DNA of 64,000 nt from an uncultured Flavobacteriaceae bacterium (GCA_947500435.1 CANMRV010000003.1:541271-605270); one strand, 5' to 3'. Shown: positions 44,718-54,090, counted from the stretch's first letter. Numbers and translations are program-made. The notes: generated by a model from the sequence alone, not told the origin.

Positions 44718-45746
44718 CTATTTGATTAAAATACTCTTGTAGCGTTCTAAGTTTTTAAGGGCGATGCCTGTTCCTCTTACAACAGCTCTCAAGGGGTCTT
44801 CAGCAATATACACAGGTAAATCAGTCTTTTGCGACAGTCTCCTGTCCAAGCCGCGTAACATTGAGCCTCCACCAGCTAAGTAAATTCCTGTATTATAAAT
44901 ATCTGCTGCCAATTCTGGTGGTGTTTGCGATAAGGTTTCCATTACGGCATCCTCTACGCGTAAGATTGACTTATCCAATGCTTTGGCTATTTCACGATAT
45001 GATATTTGTACTTGTTTTGGCTTCCCAGTTAGCAAATCACGTCCTTGTACTGATTTTTCGTCAGGTGGTGTTTGCAAATCCTCGGTAGCAGAACCAATTT
45101 CGATTTTGATATTCTCTGCCGTACTTTCTCCAACATATAAATTATGTTGTGTGCGCATGTAGTAAATGATATCATTGGTGAAAACATCACCCGCAATCTT
45201 TACGGATTTATCACAAACAATTCCGCCTAAAGCAATAACTGCGATTTCCGTGGTACCACCACCTATATCTACAATCATGTTTCCTTTTGGCTGCATGATA
45301 TCCAATCCGATACCGATTGCCGCTGCCATTGGTTCATGAATCAAGTAAACTTCTTTGCCATTTACACGTTCCGCGGATTCTTTTACCGCTCGCATTTCCA
45401 CTTCGGTAATTCCCGAAGGAATACAAATTACCATCCGCAAAGCAGGTGGGAACCATTTTTTCTTTAAAGCAGGAATATTTTTGATAAACATATTGATCAT
45501 CTTTTCAGATGCATCAAAATCTGCGATTACACCATCTTTAAGAGGTCGAATCGTTTTTATGTTCTCATGAGTTTTACCTTGCATCATATTGGCCTCCTTG
45601 CCAACTGCAATGATTTTACCAGAAATGCGGTCTCTGGCAACAATCGACGGACTGTCAACAACGACTTTGTCCATATGGATGATGAGGGTGTTCGCCGTTC
45701 CTAAATCGATGGCGATTTCCTCGGTCAAGAAATCAAAAAATCCCAT
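44718..45746 (-). CDS. mreB: Rod-shape actin homologue MreB
   Basis: MreB is a cytoplasmic actin-like filament protein that directs cell elongation. At 342 residues it has the phosphate loop IDLGTANTLI, VCIPSGITEVEMRAV, the second phosphate loop MIVDIGGGTTEIAVI and the adenosine motif YLAGGGSMLRGL. It is first in the mre-PBP2-rodA operon with a candidate promoter at 45798-45805. Confidence 0.96.
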   Translation of the reverse strand: MGFFDFLTEEIAIDLGTANTLIIHMDKVVVDSPSIVARDRISGKIIAVGKEANMMQGKTHENIKTIRPLKDGVIADFDASEKMINMFIKNIPALKKKWFPPALRMVICIPSGITEVEMRAVKESAERVNGKEVYLIHEPMAAAIGIGLDIMQPKGNMIVDIGGGTTEIAVIALGGIVCDKSVKIAGDVFTNDIIYYMRTQHNLYVGESTAENIKIEIGSATEDLQTPPDEKSVQGRDLLTGKPKQVQISYREIAKALDKSILRVEDAVMETLSQTPPELAADIYNTGIYLAGGGSMLRGLDRRLSQKTDLPVYIAEDPLRAVVRGTGIALKNLERYKSILIK

Positions 45747-45797
45747 TGTTAATTCGTTTGGTTATGTTACATGTATGCGTGGGGTGCATTTCATCGA

Positions 45798-45805
45798 CAA
45801 AAGTA
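45798..45805 (-). promoter_or_regulatory. Bacteroidota -7 element TACTTTTG (minus strand)
   Basis: TACTTTTG on the minus strand is an exact TAnnTTTG. It lies between the purH stop and the mreB ATG and gives a leader of about 45-50 bases. Confidence 0.55.
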
Positions 45806-45811
45806 GTAAAA

Positions 45812-47341
45812 TTAATGCTTGAAATGACGTGTGCCTGTCATAACCATGGCAACACCGTTTTCATTGCAATAATCAATACTTAATTGGTCTTTTATCGATC
45901 CGCCCGGTTGTATAACGCACGAAATACCACTTTTATGCGCAATTTCTACACAATCTGGAAAAGGGAAAAACGCATCACTTGCCATAACCGCCCCTTCGAG
46001 ATCAAAATTAAAGGACTTTGCCTTGTGAATAGCTTGATTTAATGCATCTACACGAGATGTTTGTCCTGTTCCGCTAGCACATAATTGTTTGTTTTTTGCT
46101 AGTACAATCGTATTTGATTTGGTGTGTTTGCATAGCTTTGAAGCAAAAATGAGGTCTTCTATTTCTTCTGCTGTGGGTTCTTTAGTGGTTGCCTTGTTTA
46201 GATCTGCTACAGTATCAGTTTTATGATCTTTTTCTTGAAGCAGCATTCCGTTCAAACAGGTTCGAACAATCATTTCTGGCATTTCCACATCGTTTTGAAT
46301 CAAAATGATACGGTTTTTCTTGCCTTTTAGAATTTCTAAAGCGTCATCAGCATAACTTGGTGCGATTACCACTTCGCAAAATAACTTGTGGATTTCTTCG
46401 GCAGTGGCTTTGTCAATTTCTTTATTGCTAATTAGTACTCCACCGAAAGCTGAAACGGGGTCTCCGGCGAGTGCATCCACATAAGCTTGGTGTAAGTTGT
46501 CTCTTTGAGCTAATCCACAAGCGTTATTATGTTTCAGAATGGCAAAGGTGGGTGAGTCGTTCTTGAATTCAAGCATAAGGTTTACAGCCGCATCGACATC
46601 TAGAAGGTTGTTGTACGAAAGCTCTTTTCCATGTAATTTGGAAAACATGGCATCGAAGTCTCCAAAGAAAAATCCTTTTTGATGTGGATTTTCTCCATAA
46701 CGCAAAACCTTCCCATTTGTCTCGCTCACTTTTAAAGCAGCTAAATCATGGTTTTTATTGAAATAGTTGAAAATCGCGGTATCGTAATGTGAGGAGACAT
46801 TGAATGATTTTGCAGCAAAACGTTTACGGTCTTCTAAGGTGGTACTTCCGTTTCCAGAAGAAATCAATTCTAAAACTTCGTTGTAATCTTCCATGGAAGA
46901 AACACAAAGCACATCTTTATAATTTTTGGCTGCGGCACGGATTAATGAAATTCCACCGATATCGATTTTTTCAATAATATCTTGTTCCGAAGCTCCACTC
47001 GCAACCGTTTTCTCAAAGGGATATAGATCCACAATAACAATATCTAACTGAGGAATTTCAAACTCTTCTAGCTGAGCAACATCACCTTCATGATCCTGAC
47101 GATTCAAAATGCCTCCAAACACCTTTGGGTGCAAAGTTTTAACCCGTCCGCCTAAAATAGAAGGGTAGCTCGTTACGTCTTCAACAGGCACTACTTCAAT
47201 ACCTAAGTCTTTTATGAATTTCTCGGTTCCACCAGTTGAATAAATGGTGATTCCGAGTTCGTCAAACTTTCGAACTATAGGTTCTAATCCGTCTTTGTGA
47301 AATACTGAAATTAATGCTGAAGTGGCTTTTTTGGTGCTCAT
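45812..47341 (-). CDS. purH: Bifunctional AICAR transformylase/IMP cyclohydrolase
   Basis: PurH catalyses the last two steps of IMP synthesis. At 509 residues it has an N-terminal MGS-like domain (about 1-190, with STGGTEKFIKDLG and GRVKTLHPKVFGG) and a C-terminal transformylase domain with LKHNNACGLA and AFGGVLISN. The downstream ATG 47341 is chosen; an upstream start at 47422 would fall before the -7 element at 47376-47383. Confidence 0.95.
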   Translation of the reverse strand: MSTKKATSALISVFHKDGLEPIVRKFDELGITIYSTGGTEKFIKDLGIEVVPVEDVTSYPSILGGRVKTLHPKVFGGILNRQDHEGDVAQLEEFEIPQLDIVIVDLYPFEKTVASGASEQDIIEKIDIGGISLIRAAAKNYKDVLCVSSMEDYNEVLELISSGNGSTTLEDRKRFAAKSFNVSSHYDTAIFNYFNKNHDLAALKVSETNGKVLRYGENPHQKGFFFGDFDAMFSKLHGKELSYNNLLDVDAAVNLMLEFKNDSPTFAILKHNNACGLAQRDNLHQAYVDALAGDPVSAFGGVLISNKEIDKATAEEIHKLFCEVVIAPSYADDALEILKGKKNRIILIQNDVEMPEMIVRTCLNGMLLQEKDHKTDTVADLNKATTKEPTAEEIEDLIFASKLCKHTKSNTIVLAKNKQLCASGTGQTSRVDALNQAIHKAKSFNFDLEGAVMASDAFFPFPDCVEIAHKSGISCVIQPGGSIKDQLSIDYCNENGVAMVMTGTRHFKH

Positions 47342-47375
47342 TTTTTGCGTGCTAGTGGTTACGTTTATAAGCAAA

Positions 47376-47383
47376 CAAAAATA
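47376..47383 (-). promoter_or_regulatory. Bacteroidota -7 element TATTTTTG (minus strand)
   Basis: TATTTTTG on the minus strand is an exact TAnnTTTG, 34 bases before the purH ATG at 47341. It confirms that the longer in-frame start is not used. Confidence 0.6.
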
Positions 47384-47444
47384 CTTTTTTTGAAGGGAAA
47401 AAATCGGGCAGGTTATCAACAATAAGCCTAAAGTTTTGAACTGT

Positions 47445-47900
47445 TTAGGGTATTATTTCCGCTACTTTTGAATTCACGAATTCTAAAAATCGTTCATCCG
47501 ATTCTGTAAAAGGGTCAGGGGTATTGGAATCAATATCTATTTGACCTACATTTTCGCCATTAACAAATAAGGGAATTACAATTTCAGACTTTACCGTAAG
47601 ACTGCAGGCAATATAGTTGTCTTGAGCTTGAACATCGGGCACAACGAAGTTTTCGTTGGAAACGGCCACTTGACCGCAAATGCCTTTTCCAAAAGGAATT
47701 ATCGTATGGTCTGTAGGTTCTCCAACGTAGGGTCCCAATTTTAGTTCTGGCTTATCACCATTCTTAAAATAAAAACCAACCCAATCGTAGTAGTCAATAT
47801 TCGCATTGAGAAGTTGACATATTTGTAGCAAGCGTTCTTCAACACTGCTCGATTTTTGGGCTATTATTTCGGCTACTTCTGGTTTTAACTTTTCAAACAT
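47445..47900 (-). CDS. GAF-domain free methionine-R-sulfoxide reductase
   Basis: This single GAF-domain protein of 151 residues resembles fRMsr, which reduces free methionine-R-sulfoxide. The two cysteines in GKGICGQVA and NYIACSLTVKSEIVIPL align with the catalytic and resolving cysteines of known fRMsr. A third cysteine present in E. coli YebR (before the GRGVCG-type loop) is not seen. It has no signal peptide. It lies upstream of purH on the same strand, but purH has its own -7 element. Confidence 0.82.
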   Translation of the reverse strand: MFEKLKPEVAEIIAQKSSSVEERLLQICQLLNANIDYYDWVGFYFKNGDKPELKLGPYVGEPTDHTIIPFGKGICGQVAVSNENFVVPDVQAQDNYIACSLTVKSEIVIPLFVNGENVGQIDIDSNTPDPFTESDERFLEFVNSKVAEIIP

Positions 47901-48014
47901 AAGTGTAATTAATTCACTTCAAAAGTCGATTTTTTAAAGAAAAATTACAATACGATTCGACTTAAATATTCGTTAAGATAAAAACGGTTTTTCCAAAGCC
48001 AAGCAACTATTTCG

Positions 48015-48022
48015 TAATTTTG
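48015..48022 (+). promoter_or_regulatory. Bacteroidota -7 element TAATTTTG of the metal operon
   Basis: TAATTTTG is an exact TAnnTTTG that ends five bases before the ATG at 48028. The mRNA would be leaderless or nearly so. It is the only clear promoter seen for the run 48028-54069. Confidence 0.6.
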
Positions 48023-48027
48023 CACCA

Positions 48028-48444
48028 ATGCGAGAGGTATTACATAAAATAACGTCGATCACCATGGCACTTTTGCTTTTGCTTTCCACAGTTTCGTGGA
48101 AGGTTGAAAAGCACTACTGTATGGGCCGCTTGATGGATGTTGCCTTGTTTACCGATGTAGATACTTGTGGCATGGATATGTCCATGTCGATGGATAGTGA
48201 GAACCTTGGAGAAACCGAATACTCTTGCTGTGATGATGAGGTGGTTTTTGTTGAAGGTCAAAATGATTTGAAGATTTCTTTTAATGATTTAGATGTTGAG
48301 CAGCAATCTTTTCTGGTTGCTTTTACTCATACATATTTACATTCTTTACAAGATGTAAAGGAACAACCCGTTCCACACGAAAAATACCCTCCACCTATTC
48401 TGGTCAAGGACATTCAGTTGCTTGACGAAGTATTCCTGATTTGA
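48028..48444 (+). CDS. HYC_CC_PP-type cysteine-rich protein
   Basis: This 138-residue protein has an N-terminal hydrophobic segment (about 12-24) and three short signatures that define its group: KHYCMG near 28-33, SCCDDE near 67-72 and KYPPP near the C-terminus. A methionine-rich stretch (CGMDMSMSMD) lies between. Cysteine, histidine and methionine clusters suggest binding of a soft metal such as copper. The biochemical role is not established. It is the first gene of the metal operon, ahead of an HMA-MauE fusion (122-base gap). Confidence 0.75.
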   Translation: MREVLHKITSITMALLLLLSTVSWKVEKHYCMGRLMDVALFTDVDTCGMDMSMSMDSENLGETEYSCCDDEVVFVEGQNDLKISFNDLDVEQQSFLVAFTHTYLHSLQDVKEQPVPHEKYPPPILVKDIQLLDEVFLI

Positions 48445-48565
48445 TTTCATTTCCGCACTGGCGGTAATCTGTTGATTAGCCATTTTGGGCTAATTACAAT
48501 GACTTTTATTTGAGTTAACACCTTAAATAGATTCTTGTTTTCGCAGGAATGAAATTAAATAATTC

Positions 48566-49291
48566 ATGAAACATACATACAAAATCACAGGAATGACCTG
48601 CAACAACTGCGTAGCTTCAGTTGCAGATGAACTTTCCAAAATAGATGGCGTTCAGAAAATCGATGTCAGTTTAGAAAAAGGTGAAGCTGAAATTGATATG
48701 TCCTCACATATTCCCTTGAATATTCTCAAATCGGCCTTACCGAAGAAGTATTCAATATCTGAAAAAGGAAATCATACTTCAGAAATGATGATGAATTCGA
48801 CTATGGAAAAAACAAAACTTCAGCAGTTGAAACCATTGTTGTTAATATTTCTATATCTTTTTTCAGCGGCTATTTTACTAAACTATAAGCAGTGGGATAC
48901 CGGTGAGTTCATGCTTGATTTTATGGGGCTTTTTTACATCGTTTTCAGCTTTTTCAAGCTGTTGGATTTAAAAGGATTTCCTGAAAGTTTTCGCATGTAC
49001 GACCCTTTGGCAAGAGTGTTTCCAGCTTATGGCTGGATATATCCATTTATTGAATTGGTATTAGGGCTTCTATTCTTAATGCGACTTCAAATCATTGCTG
49101 CCCTTGTCATTACACTTGTGATTTTAGGAATAACGACGATTGGGGTTACAAAAACGCTGCTCGATAAAAAGAGCATTCGTTGTGCCTGTTTAGGTACCGC
49201 GCTACAACTACCCATGACTGAAGCGACTTTTATTGAAAACTTCATCATGTTGGTAATGGCAATCTCAATGTTGGTTATCCAATTTATATAA
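48566..49291 (+). CDS. HMA metal-binding domain fused to MauE/DoxX-like membrane domain
   Basis: This 241-residue protein has an N-terminal heavy-metal-associated domain (about 1-65) with GMTCNNCVAS, the CxxC metal site. A linker with several methionines (MMMNSTM) follows. A MauE-like membrane domain of four helices comes next (about 90-241) and contains the pair CACLGT near 211-216. It should sit in the inner membrane with the HMA domain in the cytoplasm or periplasm. The layout suggests hand-over of a metal or thiol redox equivalents. The TonB receptor gene starts 9 bases later. Confidence 0.75.
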   Translation: MKHTYKITGMTCNNCVASVADELSKIDGVQKIDVSLEKGEAEIDMSSHIPLNILKSALPKKYSISEKGNHTSEMMMNSTMEKTKLQQLKPLLLIFLYLFSAAILLNYKQWDTGEFMLDFMGLFYIVFSFFKLLDLKGFPESFRMYDPLARVFPAYGWIYPFIELVLGLLFLMRLQIIAALVITLVILGITTIGVTKTLLDKKSIRCACLGTALQLPMTEATFIENFIMLVMAISMLVIQFI

Positions 49292-49300
49292 ACGAAAAAA

Positions 49301-51571
49301 ATGAAATTATACATATATATTTTAATAGGCTTGCTACCCATATTCTCCTTATCTCAAGATAAGTTAGAAGGTATGGTGATGGAAGGCAATGCCGAGAATA
49401 AACACATCGGTCTCCCAGGAGCAAATGTGTATTGGATGAACTCCCAAATCGGGACAATTACCAATGATGAGGGATTATTCAGTATTCCCTTTTCAAAGGA
49501 GTATAACAAACTGATAATCAGTTACGTCGGATTTCAATCAGATACCCTTACGGTAAACGAACCAAAGATGTTGCATCATACCCTAAAACCCTCAAACGAG
49601 TTAGATGAGGTTGTAGTGGAACAAAAGCGGGAAGCTGTTCAAAAAGCATATTTCAGTGCTCAAAATGTGATTACCGTAAATAGTGCTGAACTATTGAAAG
49701 CGGCTTGTTGCAACTTATCTGAAAGTTTTGAAACGAATCCCGCGATTGATGTGAATTTTTCTGATGCTTTAACGGGTACGAAACAGATTCAAATGTTGGG
49801 GCTTACCAGTCCATATTTGTTGATTACTCAGGAGAACATTCCGATGGTACGAGGGGCCTCTCAAGCCTTCGGATTGACCTTTACTCCTGGCACTTGGGTA
49901 GAGAGCATTCAAATAACCAAAGGCGCTGGTAGCGTTGTGAATGGTTATGAAAGCATCTCAGGTCAAATCAATGCGGAATTGGTCAAACCTTTAACTGACA
50001 AAGAATTGTTCGTAAATGGCTATTTCAACAGAAATGGGCGAATGGAGTTGAATACGCATGTCAACCATAAGCTCAATGAGAAATGGAGTACGGGCTTGTA
50101 CATTCATGGAAACGCAAGAACTCAGGAAGAAGAGAATAATGGCGATGGATTTATAGATGCACCGCTTGCCAATCAAATTAATATAATGAATCGTTGGCAG
50201 TATCAAAATCCGGAAACAGGCTGGGTTAGTTTTTTAAATTTCAGATTCTTAAATGATGAAAAACAAGTGGGTCAGGTTGATTTTAATCCCGAAGCATCAG
50301 ATGCTATTCGAGGTTTTGGAAATGCCAGTTCGCTGAGCGGAGCCGAAGCGTGGGGAAGCGAGATTGCAACACGCCGTTTTGATACTTCTTTGAAGTTAGG
50401 CTATGTTTTTCCTGAACTGCCTTTTCAGAGCTTTGGTTTTCAAGCATCCTATAGCAATCATGATCAAGCATCTTATTTCGGAGTGAATCGTTATGACATC
50501 AATCATGAGAGTGTCTATTCAAATTTGATTTTTAATTCCATCCTTGGAAATACGCAAAGCAAGTTCAAAACAGGAATTACGTTTGCGCATGACGGTTATG
50601 AAGAATTGGTAAATACTGCTGATTTTTCTAGGGAAGACACCTCTATTGGAGCTTTCTTTGAATACAGTTATGACAACTTAGAAAAGATAAGTCTTACCGC
50701 GGGATTACGTATTGATAGCCATAATCGCTTAGGAAACTTTATTACCCCTCGATTGCATGTGAGATATACACCATGGGAGAGAGCAAGTCTTAGAGGTTCC
50801 TTCGGAAGGGGTAGGAGAGCTGCTAATATTTTTGCAGAAAATCAACAGTTGTTTGGTTCTGCAAGACAGATTCAGATTCTCGATTCTGAAGGAAGTATTT
50901 ACGGTTTGGATGCTGAAGATGCATGGAATTATGGAGTGAGTTTTCTGCAAGGTTTCACTTTTCTCGATAGACCAGGAAATGTAACTGTTGATTTTTACAA
51001 AACAGATTTTAAAAATCAAGTGGTGGTAGATTGGGAGAACCCTAGAGCGATTTTCTTTTATAATTTAGATGGAAAGAGTTCAGCCAGTAGTTTTCAGTTG
51101 GAGGTAAACCATGAAATTTTACCAAAGCTTGAACTACGAACGGCCTATAAATTCTATGATGTAAATACCGATTACCGTTCGGGTAATTTACAGAAACCTT
51201 TACTTGCGCAGCATCGCTTTTTTGCTAACGTAGGTTATGAAACCACACCCACTAAGAAAGGTGGGCAATGGAAATTCGACTATACCTTACATACATTAGG
51301 AAAACAACGTTTGCCAAATACTGATGTGAACCCCGCTGAATTTCGTTTGGGGGAATTCGCTAAAGGCTATAGTTTGATGAATGCACAGATTACAAAAGTG
51401 TTTTCAGAGCATTTTGAAATTTATGTTGGGGGCGAAAATTTGACTAATTTTAGACAAAATAACCCGGTATTGAGTGCTGACAACCCGTTTGGCGCAAATT
51501 TTGATACTAGTATTGTGTATGCGCCGATTATGGGACGAATGGTCTACGGCGGATTTAGATATAAACTATAA
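49301..51571 (+). CDS. TonB-dependent outer-membrane receptor, metal-locus type
   Basis: This 756-residue receptor imports a ligand across the outer membrane using TonB energy. The signal peptide ends in FSLSQ. A carboxypeptidase-regulatory-like domain follows (about 22-100), then a plug with KAACCNLSESFETNPA (near 130-145) and a 22-strand barrel ending FRYKL. The double cysteine at the plug start is unusual for TonB receptors in general and suits a metal ligand. It lies between an HMA-MauE gene and a MerP-like gene, so the cargo is probably a metal or metal chelate. Confidence 0.85.
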   Translation: MKLYIYILIGLLPIFSLSQDKLEGMVMEGNAENKHIGLPGANVYWMNSQIGTITNDEGLFSIPFSKEYNKLIISYVGFQSDTLTVNEPKMLHHTLKPSNELDEVVVEQKREAVQKAYFSAQNVITVNSAELLKAACCNLSESFETNPAIDVNFSDALTGTKQIQMLGLTSPYLLITQENIPMVRGASQAFGLTFTPGTWVESIQITKGAGSVVNGYESISGQINAELVKPLTDKELFVNGYFNRNGRMELNTHVNHKLNEKWSTGLYIHGNARTQEEENNGDGFIDAPLANQINIMNRWQYQNPETGWVSFLNFRFLNDEKQVGQVDFNPEASDAIRGFGNASSLSGAEAWGSEIATRRFDTSLKLGYVFPELPFQSFGFQASYSNHDQASYFGVNRYDINHESVYSNLIFNSILGNTQSKFKTGITFAHDGYEELVNTADFSREDTSIGAFFEYSYDNLEKISLTAGLRIDSHNRLGNFITPRLHVRYTPWERASLRGSFGRGRRAANIFAENQQLFGSARQIQILDSEGSIYGLDAEDAWNYGVSFLQGFTFLDRPGNVTVDFYKTDFKNQVVVDWENPRAIFFYNLDGKSSASSFQLEVNHEILPKLELRTAYKFYDVNTDYRSGNLQKPLLAQHRFFANVGYETTPTKKGGQWKFDYTLHTLGKQRLPNTDVNPAEFRLGEFAKGYSLMNAQITKVFSEHFEIYVGGENLTNFRQNNPVLSADNPFGANFDTSIVYAPIMGRMVYGGFRYKL

Positions 51572-51587
51572 CAACTAAAATAACATT

Positions 51588-51947
51588 ATGAAAAAGTTAA
51601 TGATAGCAATGTTTCTTATGCTGACGACTTCGGTCACTTTCGCTCAAGAGAAGAACAAGAAAATGACCATGGAAGTTGATGGTGTATGCGAAATGTGTAA
51701 GGTGCGTATAGAGAAAGCAGCTTTAGGGGTTAAAGGGGTTAAATATGCCCTTTGGGATATTCCTTCTCACCAATTGTCGTTGATAATAGATGAGCGCAAG
51801 ACTGACCCTATGAAAATTAAGACCGCATTGGTTGCGGTAGGTCATGATACAAAGGAGTTGAAGGCTACAGAGGAAGCTTATAATAAGGTAATGCCCTGTT
51901 GCAAGTACCGTGATGATGAAGTCGTGAATAGTCATAAAACGAATTAA
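51588..51947 (+). CDS. Periplasmic HMA-domain metal carrier (MerP/CopZ-like)
   Basis: This 119-residue protein has a signal peptide ending in TFAQ and one HMA domain with GVCEMCKVRIEKA, the CxxC site, at about 33-45. A second pair, PCCKY, follows near 103. It should carry a soft metal ion through the periplasm. It begins 16 bases after the TonB receptor gene, which fits transfer from receptor to carrier to the inner-membrane HMA-MauE protein. Confidence 0.82.
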   Translation: MKKLMIAMFLMLTTSVTFAQEKNKKMTMEVDGVCEMCKVRIEKAALGVKGVKYALWDIPSHQLSLIIDERKTDPMKIKTALVAVGHDTKELKATEEAYNKVMPCCKYRDDEVVNSHKTN

Positions 51948-52012
51948 AAGCCTCTTTTTGTAAGGAAACGCTAAATTATTTTACTAAATCCGTATCTCTC
52001 TGTGAAAAGGAA

Positions 52013-52984
52013 ATGATACGGATTCTTTTTTTTAGCCTTTTTCTACTAGGCTGTCATCAGGTTTTTTCGCAAACCTGTTGCTCAGGCGGTGTGCCTTTAT
52101 CTAATAATTTAGGATTGCCGAACGAAGGAAAAGGTTCTTTTACCCTAGGTTTGAATTACGACTATAATAACCTGAATACTTTAAATGCAGGTTCTGACAA
52201 ATTGAATGATGATTCAAGACTTCGTATCACCAATTCAATTTTGCTTAATGCGGGTTATGCTTTTACAGATAGATTTTCTTTTGAAGCACTTTTTACTTGG
52301 GTTAATCAGACCCGTACCATTTCACAATTCGGCAACGAAAATTTATCAGAGACCCAGGGAATAGGGGATGCCGTTTTTTTAGCGAAATATGCGATTCCAA
52401 ATGTATTGGGTTCGCAATCGGTTTTGAACCTAGGTATTGGAACAAAAGCACCTTTAGGGAAGTCGGATTTAACTACAACAGAAGGTTTTCAATTAACCGC
52501 TGATTTACAACCAGGAAGTGGGGCATGGGATATTTTAGGATGGCTAGCCATCTCTAAGGGATTAAATTTTAGACCATCTGCTACAGTCTCAGCTAGCTTT
52601 ACTTATCGTGCAACAGGTGAGAACAATTCGTATTTGAATAATACTTCGGTTTATGAATTCGGTAATGTGATACAATCCAATGTGGGCTATACGGATCAAT
52701 TTTTGCTATTCAATACCATATTTAATCCGGGATTGATTGTAAAGTACAGAAAGGCGTTTACTGATAAAATCGATGCTTCCGAATTGCCCAATACCGGTGG
52801 TGATTGGGTTTTTGTTCGTCCAGAATTAGCAGTAAAAATCGCTCCTAATATATCTTTTAGTTCCAGATTAGAAATTCCTATATACAGTTATGTTGACGGT
52901 ACACAATTAACGCCGACACTCCGGTTTACCGCCGGAATTTCGGTAAACCTGAAAAAGAATAAAGTATTGAACACTATAAATTAA
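52013..52984 (+). CDS. Outer-membrane barrel-like protein with CC motif
   Basis: This 323-residue protein has a signal peptide ending in VFSQ, directly followed by TCCSGGVPLSNN, a double cysteine at the mature N-terminus. Repeated amphipathic strands follow, with no enzyme motif. It resembles transporter-like outer-membrane barrels. It sits six bases before the DUF3179 gene, so they are likely translated together. The cysteine pair fits the theme of the operon, but metal binding is inferred. Confidence 0.65.
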   Translation: MIRILFFSLFLLGCHQVFSQTCCSGGVPLSNNLGLPNEGKGSFTLGLNYDYNNLNTLNAGSDKLNDDSRLRITNSILLNAGYAFTDRFSFEALFTWVNQTRTISQFGNENLSETQGIGDAVFLAKYAIPNVLGSQSVLNLGIGTKAPLGKSDLTTTEGFQLTADLQPGSGAWDILGWLAISKGLNFRPSATVSASFTYRATGENNSYLNNTSVYEFGNVIQSNVGYTDQFLLFNTIFNPGLIVKYRKAFTDKIDASELPNTGGDWVFVRPELAVKIAPNISFSSRLEIPIYSYVDGTQLTPTLRFTAGISVNLKKNKVLNTIN

Positions 52985-52989
52985 ATGCT

Positions 52990-54069
52990 ATGAAAAAGAA
53001 ATTATTTTTATTCGTCCTTGCAACAGTCTTGTTTTCATGTAGTAAATCGAGTACTCAGGACACACCTCAGAATCCAGAAACTGGCGAGGTGGAAAATACC
53101 TCAATGGAGTGGAGTATTCCGGTCGCTGAAGTTTTGGATGGAGGTCCTGGTAGAGATGGTATTCCAGCCCTGGAAAACCCCCAGATGGTTACCGCGGCAA
53201 ATTCATCCATTTTATTCGATACGGATTTGGTATTGGGATATAAAAATGGAGATGATATTAGAGCCTATCAGCATATTATATTGGATTGGCATGAAATTGT
53301 AAATGATAATATTGGAGATGTTTCTTTAGCTATTACCTATTGCCCACTTACGGGAACCGGTATAGGTTGGAATCGCATTATAGATGGACAGGAAACAACT
53401 TTTGGAGTTTCCGGCTTGCTTTACCAAACGAATCTTATTCCCTTTGATCGAGCTACTAAAAGTAATTGGTCTCAGATTTTAAACGAATCAGTAAACGGAA
53501 GCCAAGAAGGAAAAAAAGCAGATTTGATTCAATTGGTTGAAACCGATTGGAGGACCTGGAAAACTATGTACCCAACTACCACAATTATAAATTTGAATAA
53601 TACAGGATTTTCAAGAACCTATGGAGTCTATCCGTATGGAGATTATCGAACAAGCGATAGTCGATTTTTCTTTCCAACACCTAAAGACCCCAGATTACCT
53701 CTTAAAGAAAGAGTTCATGCCATAACAGATGATGACAGTGCGAAGACATACCGTTTCTCGGACTTTGAAACTTCAAAAATAATTAAGGATTCGTTTAAAG
53801 GGAAAAACTATTTGATAGTCGGTAATGCAAATTTTATTACTTCTTTTGAGTTGGATGCCAATCAAAATAGTTTGGAATTCGAATATGTTTTTGATGGCTC
53901 ATCAGGTGTAATAGTCCAGGATAGTGAAGGCACGCAATGGAGTGTTTTTGGAGAAGCAATATCAGGTCCTAACCAAGGACAAAAGCTAGTAGCTTCAAAA
54001 TCGTTTATGGGGTATTGGTTTTCTATCCCGGCGTTTTACACTACTGAGGTGTATACCAGTAGTAATTAA
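52990..54069 (+). CDS. DUF3179 lipoprotein
   Basis: This 359-residue lipoprotein (FSC, Cys16) has the DUF3179 pattern: an N-terminal region with DWHEIVND, then ITYCPLTGTGIGWNR (near 117), GVSGLLYQTNLIPFDR and a C-terminal ESKSFMGYWFS-like end. The function of DUF3179 is unknown. The cysteine in YCPLTG and the histidine in WHEIVND are conserved-looking and could bind a metal. It is last in the metal operon, followed by a terminator. Confidence 0.8.
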   Translation: MKKKLFLFVLATVLFSCSKSSTQDTPQNPETGEVENTSMEWSIPVAEVLDGGPGRDGIPALENPQMVTAANSSILFDTDLVLGYKNGDDIRAYQHIILDWHEIVNDNIGDVSLAITYCPLTGTGIGWNRIIDGQETTFGVSGLLYQTNLIPFDRATKSNWSQILNESVNGSQEGKKADLIQLVETDWRTWKTMYPTTTIINLNNTGFSRTYGVYPYGDYRTSDSRFFFPTPKDPRLPLKERVHAITDDDSAKTYRFSDFETSKIIKDSFKGKNYLIVGNANFITSFELDANQNSLEFEYVFDGSSGVIVQDSEGTQWSVFGEAISGPNQGQKLVASKSFMGYWFSIPAFYTTEVYTSSN

Positions 54070-54090
54070 TTACTAGAACCGTATAAAACA

